Source: Methanosarcinaceae archaeon (lineage in GTDB: Archaea > Halobacteriota > Methanosarcinia > Methanosarcinales > Methanosarcinaceae). Taken from it: 11,264 nucleotides of DNA. This document shows, piece after piece, positions 5,777 through 11,264 of this stretch; positions within the stretch are counted from its first letter, which is position 1, and each line of letters opens with the position of its first letter. Under the pieces are notes generated by a model. That model searched no databases. It worked only from the letters and a program-made list of their open reading frames with translations, and had not been told where the DNA came from. The stretch lies in contig JAUWBW010000042.1 of NCBI GenBank assembly GCA_030609665.1, positions 1-11,264 on the forward strand. Direction: 5' to 3'. The position numbers and the translations under genes were made by a program.

Positions 5777-6193
5777 TTAAAATCGAACAGGTCTTTGTCC
5801 ACAAAGTACTCCACCTTCCTTTAGTACAGTATCCATAAACGGTGATCTCATTGTTTTAAATCGGGCAAATTCATCTGAAGTCTCGGAAATAATACTGAAC
5901 AAAACTCCTTCCTTCAGGAATTCTGCGGCTATATCAAACAGTTTTTCTTTGTCGCTGTCATCTTCGACCACTGCAAAAATGTCTAAGTCACTCTCTGAAG
6001 TAGCTGTACCTCTTGCTGCTGAACCGTACAGCATGAGAGATACAAGTTCACTGCCAAGTGTACTCTTTGCCCTGCTTGTAAATTCATTGGATAACTTTTG
6101 GACATCAATACCTGTCATATACTTTGCATTCTCCTGCTCTGTATAAATAACCTTCTTTTTGCCGGCTTGTAATGTATTGGATGCTGGGGACAT
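5777..6193 (-). CDS. Minimal nucleotidyltransferase (MNT domain) protein
   Basis: Carries the polymerase-beta-type nucleotidyltransferase signature GSAARGTATSESDLDIFAVV (residues ~57-76 from the ATG at 6193), with the GS pair and the metal-binding aspartates of SDLD. The end SPFMDTVLKEGGVLCG is typical of the family. Many such proteins are the MntA antitoxin of HEPN/MNT pairs and AMPylate their HEPN toxin; others are solitary. No HEPN partner lies next to it here. The start is uncertain: ATG 6193 (138 residues), ATG 6118 (113 residues, still with the whole domain and a GGAG 12 bases upstream), or TTG 6229 overlapping the stop of the preceding PIN frame. It is downstream of the UPF0175-PIN pair and may be read with it. 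Confidence 0.72.
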   Translation of the reverse strand: MSPASNTLQAGKKKVIYTEQENAKYMTGIDVQKLSNEFTSRAKSTLGSELVSLMLYGSAARGTATSESDLDIFAVVEDDSDKEKLFDIAAEFLKEGVLFSIISETSDEFARFKTMRSPFMDTVLKEGGVLCGQRPVRF

Positions 6194-6225
6194 TGTTTGA
6201 TTGAGGCTGATTCTCCAGTCAATTC

Positions 6226-6747
6226 TCAAAGTGGAGCATCAACATCAATTTCATCAAGTAACTCAAGAATTGTCAAATATTGCTTGTGCCCCATCCAAAA
6301 GCCATCCATGATCATTTCATTGAGTTTAGCCTTTGCGTCATCCTTTGGCAACTTGCCTCTTTTGACCATCAAAAATATTAGATAAATGGTTCCATGAACT
6401 TCAATTTCTAATATTCCACCTGCAGTTCTTGCAACATCGTCGTCAACGATAGCAATTCCATTCATTGTTTCTGCAAGACAGAGAACTTCGATCTCTCCCT
6501 GATGAAGTTCCATATTAAGTGCTGCCAGATTGTCAATATTAGCAGCATGTTGGACTTGAATTACCCCATTTTAGACCAATTTATCTGCAATAAGTGCATC
6601 GGCATCTCCTCTTTGCATGCCTTTTCTTATGACCTCATCATATACAGAATCAGGGATGATACACTCAGTACCAAGTTCCTTAAAAATCCAGTCAAGACCA
6701 ACTTTACACAAGTAGATCAGAGGTGTTGAGTCAAATATTATACTCAT
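6226..6747 (-). pseudogene. DUF3368 PIN-domain toxin broken by an in-frame TAA
   Basis: The ATG at 6747 overlaps the antitoxin stop (ATGA). The frame reads MSIIFDSTPLIYLCKVG with the first PIN aspartate (D6), then IPDSVYDEVI with an acidic residue, as far as DALIADKLV. Codon 59 is TAA (6573-6571). In the same frame the protein resumes with NGVIQVQ and continues through HQGEIEVLCLAE and IVDDDVARTAGG, the remaining acidic sites, to a TGA at 6226-6228: 173 positions in all, a normal length for DUF3368. Family members usually have E at the stop position (LVENGVI-like), so one GAA-to-TAA change explains the break. PIN proteins of this group are predicted RNases paired with UPF0175 antitoxins. Translation from the internal ATG at 6513 would give 95 residues lacking the N-terminal active site. 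Confidence 0.82.
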
Positions 6748-7043
6748 TGCACTGCAGCCTCAAAATCGCTCAGGACGCTTTTTTTAGAGATATGAAGCGT
6801 AATATCCTTTTCGTTGAGGATATCAAGCATTTCCCTGATCGAAACCCCTGCAATCTCCGCAGCTTTTCCAAGAGATACTTTCTTTTTATCATATTGTTCC
6901 AGCGCGTATTCAATCATTTTTTGCTGAACACCAATATCGATAAGATTCTGTATCATTGTGGATCTATCAGTATGATATCCACTGGTCAGCATACTTATTT
7001 TTTTATCAATGTCTTCGGATGTGTTTACAGAAATGACTGACAT
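6744..7043 (-). CDS. UPF0175 family antitoxin
   Basis: A 99-residue protein. Its C-terminal half, YALEQYDKKKVSLGKAAEIAGVSIREML with DILNEKDI, is the typical UPF0175 helix-turn-helix-like domain (LxLYxxGKVSLGKAAELAGVSxxEFLxLLxExGI). The N-terminal part with STMIQNLIDIGV looks like a ribbon-helix or dimerisation segment. UPF0175 genes are the predicted antitoxin partner of DUF3368 PIN toxins, and here the stop codon overlaps the start of such a toxin by ATGA, the usual coupled arrangement. The toxin is broken, so this antitoxin may now have no cognate partner. The frame is intact and begins at ATG 7043. Confidence 0.8.
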   Translation of the reverse strand: MSVISVNTSEDIDKKISMLTSGYHTDRSTMIQNLIDIGVQQKMIEYALEQYDKKKVSLGKAAEIAGVSIREMLDILNEKDITLHISKKSVLSDFEAAVQ

Positions 7044-7064
7044 AGATTGTTATTTAACTTTTAG

Positions 7065-7072
7065 TACATAAA
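7065..7072 (-). promoter_or_regulatory. TATA-like box of the UPF0175-PIN operon
   Basis: TTTATGTA on the minus strand, its centre ~25 bases before the ATG at 7043, which would give a leaderless message. It lies in the 88-base gap after hsdR. No ribosome site is visible before the ATG. Weak consensus, so tentative. Confidence 0.33.
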
Positions 7073-7131
7073 AACATTTTGACTGCCTTGATGTGAGATA
7101 CTGAGTATGTAGGGATTTTTGTCTTTTTTGT

Positions 7132-10100
7132 TCAAGCATGTGCGTAAACACTTTGCGCCGAGCCAAAATACGAGTCATATACATGCTGATATACCAGATC
7201 ACACTTTTTTTGGTATATTTCCGGAGTATATATTCGAGGTAAAAGATCTAAAGTCACTTCTATTGATACACGAACAGAAGCTCGGGATTGCTGTCGTTTA
7301 CGCCAATCAAGAACCAATTTTTCCCCTTTTAGTGTTTCCAATAGTTTTTTTGCCACTTTTTTTACTTGAAGTTCGTCTTTTTTGGTCAATCTCACATCCG
7401 GCGTTTTCAGTATATCAAAAATGGTCAATTCCTCTTCAGTGAGATTCTCGGCAATTCCACGTTTTTCCTCTGCATTTAGTTCCTTTGTAAACGCCATAAG
7501 TTTTGTAAAGAACATCTCAACGTTATGTGAACCGGAATTATACTCATCGATCATTGTCTGGAATTTTTCTAAAAAATCGATTCGATTTTTGTTTAAACGA
7601 ACCAACTGAATCAGCTTTCGTTCTATGCTTGCCCTGAGTTTTTCTGTTTCAATTCGTTTATGGCCATTTTCAAAGGTTAATTTCAATGCTTCAAAGTCAA
7701 TCTGACTTAAATCAATATAGTGATCTTCACCATATTGTTTTTGTTCCGGTGGATCATGAAAAACGTACCCTTCGGTTGCAATGGATTTGTCCAACAATGA
7801 TTCGACATCTTCCATTATATCGGAAATATCTGCTTTTGGTGTCAAAGAGCGAATTTTCTCTGCGATTGTTGTTATGAGTTTTTGACACGGTCCAAACTCA
7901 TTTGCTGCTTTGTCAGGAAGAATCGCCTTGTATATTTTTGCCACACTTCCGGCTAACAATAGGTACTTTTTCTTTGAATCGTCATTTATCAATATCGAAT
8001 CAACTGCATCATCAATTAACTTCACACGCCCGAAACCATCAGCATCTTCTATACCTGATAGACTTACATTGTGTTCTTTACAAAATACAATCGTTTCATC
8101 AATTGCCTGTTTTAGAGCATCAACAAGGAAACTTTTGTCTTTTACAGGTGTTTCATCATCTTTTGTTCCGTCTGTTGGCGAACCATAAATAGCCAGGGCT
8201 TTTTCTAAATTCCTGAATACTCCGATATAATCTACGATCAGACCATTCAATTTGTCACCATATACACGGTTTGCTCTGGAGATAGTCTGCATTAATGTAT
8301 GGTTTCGCATGGGTTTATCGAGGTAGATGGTGGAACATGATGGTACGTCAAAACCGGTCATCCACATTGCACAGATAAACACAATACGGAATGGATCTTT
8401 CGCATCCTTGAACTTCTTGTCCAGATCTTCATTTACAATTCGCCTTCGATGTGGTGCAATGTCCAGCCCTTTCTCCTTGAATGTATCAATTTCATTCTGT
8501 TCCTGAGACACTACCACAGCCATGTCGGTCTCTTTCATGATTTTGATCTTTGCCAGATGCTCATTTTTTTCCATCTCATCAGATGGTAATGGCTTCGACT
8601 CAAGGTCTTTGAGATACTTCTGCCAATGCACCTGTACTTTATCGTACATTTTTACAGCTGTGGCTTTGTCAATGGAAATGACCATCGCTTTGTTTGTAGT
8701 TCCTCTGCCCATGAAATGGGCAACAATGTCTTCAGCAACTTTCTCAAGCCGCTTTTCTCGGGTAATTAGATGGTATTCCCTGCTAAATTCCCGGGCAAAT
8801 TTCTTTTCCTGCTCTTCATCCAATTCTGCATCTTCGATGAGGGATTGCATGTCTTTATTCATGTTCTCGTTTGTGAGTTGAAGTTCAGGAATGCGGTTTT
8901 CATAGTATAGTGGTACAGTGGCCCCATCATCTACTGACTGTTTGAAGTCATAGATGCTGATGTAATCCCCGAATACTTCCCTTGTCTTTTCTTCTCCAAC
9001 AATGAGGGGTGTACCTGTAAAAGCAATAAAAGCAGCGTTTGGCAGAGCGTTTCGCATGTTGGTTGCAAGTGTGTCATACTGGCTTCGATGCGCTTCGTCA
9101 GTAATGACTATGATATCATCCCGATCTGATATCATAGGATAAGTTGTTTCATCTTTTTTTGTTCGGAATTTCTGGATCAATGAAAATATGAAACGATGAT
9201 CTTCACTTAAAAGCTGCTTGAGGTGTTCGCCGTTTGTAGCCTGTGTATGTTCTTCTGTTATAATTCCGGTGTTGACAAAGTTCTTGTATATCTGGTCGTC
9301 CAGTTCCCGCCTGTCTGTAATGATGACAAAGGTGTAGTTGCCGTAGAGTTTGCGAAGTACTTTTTGAGAGAAGAATGCCATTGAATAACTTTTCCCGCTA
9401 CCCTGCGTATGCCAGAATACTCCAAGTTTCCCTTGATTCTCTTTTATCTCTAATAATGATTTGATAGCATTGTTGACACCCAGATACTGATGATTTTTTG
9501 CGACCAGTTTTGCAAGACCTCCGCTTGCTTCGCTGAAGATTGTGAAGTTCTCCACAAGATCAAGCAGGCGAGAGGGGTCGCAGGTCCCACGGATCATGGT
9601 TTCAAGAGAGATTATGCCTTCTTCTCCTTCACTGTTGATCTTTTTCCATTCTGCCAGATGCTCCCATGCAGATGTTATACTTCCTATTTTGCTCTGGCTG
9701 CCATTGGAGAGTATTATGAGTGCATTGTACCAGAATATCTGGGGAATGGTTGATTTGTAATCTCGCAGGTTATCCTGATAGGCATTTTCTAACCGCTTGT
9801 ATGATGCTTTGAGTTCGATGAAGATTAGAGGCAATCCGTTGACAAATCCCATGAGATCGGGACGGCGCTTGTGCATTTCACCTGACACCCAGAATTGTGA
9901 TGCAAGGAAGTAATCATTATTTGAATGGTCGTTCCAGTCAATGACCTGTACTGTTTCTATGATCTGGTCATTATCATTCTCACTATCCTGATATGAGACT
10001 TTTACACCATTCTTCAATAACAAGTACACATCACGGTTTGCATTGGCAGGGCTCATTATGCTCCGATCCCGCACCAATTCTTCGATGGCAAGGTCAATAG

Positions 10101-10317
10101 CCTCTCTGGGTGGATCGAGATTTAATCGCTCCAGCGCAGCACGCAGTCTGGGAACCAGTATCACTTCGTTGGATGTCTGGCGTCCGAGTGTAATATTACC
10201 ATTACTGTTACTGCCAAAGTTTTCATGAAAACAGTTTGCTGTTTCCCATCCCAATTGTTCAAACAGGGCAATTGCGGGTTGTTCTACCAGTGCATCTTCT
10301 GTATATTTCCCGTTCAT
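7132..10317 (-). CDS. hsdR: Type I restriction endonuclease, R (motor/nuclease) subunit
   Basis: A 1061-residue protein, normal length for HsdR. N-terminal PD-(D/E)xK nuclease: RRPDLMGF (D154) and LIFIELK (E168, K170). SF2 helicase motor: Walker A HTQGSGKS (303-310), VIITDRRELDDQI, Walker B DEAH (407-410), FTGTPL (433-438), MVISIDKA (~545), GFDVP (655-659) and motif VI QTISRANRVY (677-686). The C-terminal third is helical, for docking on HsdM/HsdS. It translocates DNA with ATP and cuts distant from unmethylated target sites. All motifs are present, so it should be active. Its ATG overlaps the fic stop (ATGA), so translation is probably coupled. hsdM and hsdS are not in the window; they presumably lie upstream on the minus strand beyond 11264. 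Confidence 0.95.
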   Translation of the reverse strand: MNGKYTEDALVEQPAIALFEQLGWETANCFHENFGSNSNGNITLGRQTSNEVILVPRLRAALERLNLDPPREAIDLAIEELVRDRSIMSPANANRDVYLLLKNGVKVSYQDSENDNDQIIETVQVIDWNDHSNNDYFLASQFWVSGEMHKRRPDLMGFVNGLPLIFIELKASYKRLENAYQDNLRDYKSTIPQIFWYNALIILSNGSQSKIGSITSAWEHLAEWKKINSEGEEGIISLETMIRGTCDPSRLLDLVENFTIFSEASGGLAKLVAKNHQYLGVNNAIKSLLEIKENQGKLGVFWHTQGSGKSYSMAFFSQKVLRKLYGNYTFVIITDRRELDDQIYKNFVNTGIITEEHTQATNGEHLKQLLSEDHRFIFSLIQKFRTKKDETTYPMISDRDDIIVITDEAHRSQYDTLATNMRNALPNAAFIAFTGTPLIVGEEKTREVFGDYISIYDFKQSVDDGATVPLYYENRIPELQLTNENMNKDMQSLIEDAELDEEQEKKFAREFSREYHLITREKRLEKVAEDIVAHFMGRGTTNKAMVISIDKATAVKMYDKVQVHWQKYLKDLESKPLPSDEMEKNEHLAKIKIMKETDMAVVVSQEQNEIDTFKEKGLDIAPHRRRIVNEDLDKKFKDAKDPFRIVFICAMWMTGFDVPSCSTIYLDKPMRNHTLMQTISRANRVYGDKLNGLIVDYIGVFRNLEKALAIYGSPTDGTKDDETPVKDKSFLVDALKQAIDETIVFCKEHNVSLSGIEDADGFGRVKLIDDAVDSILINDDSKKKYLLLAGSVAKIYKAILPDKAANEFGPCQKLITTIAEKIRSLTPKADISDIMEDVESLLDKSIATEGYVFHDPPEQKQYGEDHYIDLSQIDFEALKLTFENGHKRIETEKLRASIERKLIQLVRLNKNRIDFLEKFQTMIDEYNSGSHNVEMFFTKLMAFTKELNAEEKRGIAENLTEEELTIFDILKTPDVRLTKKDELQVKKVAKKLLETLKGEKLVLDWRKRQQSRASVRVSIEVTLDLLPRIYTPEIYQKKCDLVYQHVYDSYFGSAQSVYAHA

Positions 10318-11264
10318 TTGCTTTCCTCGTTGTTTATTGCCGATAAACTGCCAATGTATTGCCGATAAATTGCCGATAAAATATACTTCCTTGCCCGGCG
10401 TGATGAATCTGCCATTTCAAGCCATCCGTCTTCGACCCATTGTTTTAGCAGGTTCCGCGCCATACGCTCAGATAGCCCCAGTGTTTTTGCAACGTCAGAT
10501 GTGGCTATATGCTCTGTATTGACAAAAAGCGCAAGCACTGCTCTTGCCCGGGGGTCAAGTCGCCGCAGTGCCTCCGGCATTGCCGGTATTTGTTCATCTG
10601 AACGGCGCAGCGCTTCTTCTCTGGCACTGTTGAACACGCCAACGAGTGTGTTAATGAAATATTCCAGCCATGGGGTCAGGTTTGCTTCTGCACGCCCTTC
10701 GTAATAGTTGTGGTGCGGATGGGTGACCAGTGACTGGTAATATGACGCCAGGTCACGTGCGTGGTGTTCTTCGAGCGAGAAGAAACCGTTTAACCCATAG
10801 CCACCACGATGCAGGATGAATGTGGCAAGCAGACGTGCTGTCCTGCCGTTGCCGTCATAGTAGGGATGAATGGTAACGAACTGGTAATGAACCAGCGCAG
10901 CAATAAGCGGAATGGGCACCCCGTTCTTTTCCGCATTTTTGACCCACTCCACCATTGATGCCATGAGATGTGTGACATCTTTTGCCTCCGGTGGCATGTA
11001 CACGATCGCACCGGATGCAGAATCGCGAATAACGTTTTGTCCTTCTCGATAAGTGCTTGGTCTGGCACGTTTCCCTTTTTCCACAAGGGCATGCAGACGC
11101 TTTATCAGATCTTCCGTAAAGGGCTTCTTTTTCTCAGCCCACTCTTCCACACGCAAAAGAGCATTCCAGTAGTTCTGAACCTCACCCACATCCCGCTCCC
11201 GCCCGTGGAATGTGAATGGCTTCCCTTCAATAACCTGCTCAGCCTCTGCCAATGTCAGCCGATT
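10314..11264 (-). CDS. Fic-domain protein with C-terminal winged helix (5' end off window)
   Basis: The frame is open to the right edge (first visible residues NRLTLAEAEQ), so the gene starts outside; family members carry SSxIEGNRLTL here, and the inhibitory (S/T)xxxE(G/N) motif would lie just beyond the edge. The Fic core HPYYDGNGRTARLL (H codon 10868-10866) keeps the catalytic His, acidic residue, glycines and both arginines, as expected for an active AMP transferase. Upstream is a flap VIRDSASGAIVYMPP. The C-terminal part (NTEHIATSDVAKTLGLSERMARNLLKQW, split by the turn) is a winged helix. The last ~20 residues LSAIYRQYIGSLSAI come from an 11-bp DNA repeat. It precedes and overlaps hsdR; Fic genes are often found inside type I restriction operons. 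The DNA is more GC-rich than most of the window, which suggests transfer. Confidence 0.88.
   Translation of the reverse strand, partial: NRLTLAEAEQVIEGKPFTFHGRERDVGEVQNYWNALLRVEEWAEKKKPFTEDLIKRLHALVEKGKRARPSTYREGQNVIRDSASGAIVYMPPEAKDVTHLMASMVEWVKNAEKNGVPIPLIAALVHYQFVTIHPYYDGNGRTARLLATFILHRGGYGLNGFFSLEEHHARDLASYYQSLVTHPHHNYYEGRAEANLTPWLEYFINTLVGVFNSAREEALRRSDEQIPAMPEALRRLDPRARAVLALFVNTEHIATSDVAKTLGLSERMARNLLKQWVEDGWLEMADSSRRARKYILSAIYRQYIGSLSAINNEESK
10337..10380. repeat. Four tandem units of an 11-bp repeat at the 3' end of fic
   Basis: Three identical TTGCCGATAAA units (10337-10347, 10359-10369, 10370-10380) and one degenerate CTGCCAATGTA (10348-10358) lie head to tail without gaps. Because 11 is not a multiple of three, successive units are read in different frames, giving an 11-residue peptide period (LSAIYRQYIGS then LSAI). 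The array ends 20 bases before the overlapping hsdR start. Confidence 0.85.

Noticed and set aside
6571..6573. Stop-codon recoding (pyrrolysine) in the PIN gene
   Set aside because: The codon is TAA, whereas pyrrolysine is inserted at TAG; no recoding of TAA is known in these archaea.
7119..7442. Plus-strand open frames opposite hsdR and fic
   Set aside because: They lie antisense to well-supported genes with intact motifs, show no family pattern, and have no promoter or ribosome site of their own.
1..11264. CRISPR array, tRNA or rRNA gene, transposase or integrase
   Set aside because: I looked for spaced direct repeats, cloverleaf arms and recombinase motifs on both strands and saw none; the only short tandem array is the 11-bp repeat in fic.

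Overview
The window looks like the chromosome of a methanogenic archaeon, most likely of the Methanosarcinaceae (relatives of Methanosarcina, Methanolobus, Methanococcoides). The reasons are a complete methenyl-tetrahydromethanopterin cyclohydrolase (Mch), an MsvR-type V4R redox regulator known only from methanogens, archaeal tRNA-modification enzymes (Trm1 and a Taw2-type enzyme), DUF2110 and DUF2124 proteins, AT-rich TATA boxes about 25-30 bases before several starts, and GGTGAT-type ribosome binding sites.

Layout. Bases 1-362 hold the 3' end of trm1 (+). Bases 511-1840 hold a winged-helix protein and a DUF2110/S1-like protein (+). At 1869-2609 lies msvR (-), divergent from a Taw2-like tRNA-wyosine enzyme at 2745-3761 (+). 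Two bases beyond its stop comes an orphan HicB-like protein (-, 3764-3931), then DUF2124 (-, 4012-4485) and mch (-, 4559-5521). This part is core and housekeeping in character.

From about 5700 to the right edge the content is accessory and all on the minus strand. In transcription order it reads: a Fic protein (cut by the right edge) overlapping hsdR of a type I restriction system; a UPF0175 antitoxin overlapping a DUF3368 PIN-domain toxin; and a minimal nucleotidyltransferase. The toxin gene is broken by one in-frame TAA. A GC-rich inverted repeat separates this block from mch.

How the parts work together. Mch serves the C1 pathway of methanogenesis. MsvR probably senses redox state and controls its own promoter, where TTCG/CGAA half-sites abut the TATA box. 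Fic and HsdR form a translationally coupled pair in a type I restriction operon whose hsdM and hsdS should lie beyond the right edge. The 3' end of fic is an 11-bp tandem repeat that is read through all three frames, so a gain or loss of one unit would shift the frame just before hsdR. I did not find a wholly new system. The most notable points are this repeat, the single-stop toxin pseudogene with its intact antitoxin, the hairpin between mch and DUF2124, and the uncharacterised wHTH-DUF2110 pair.
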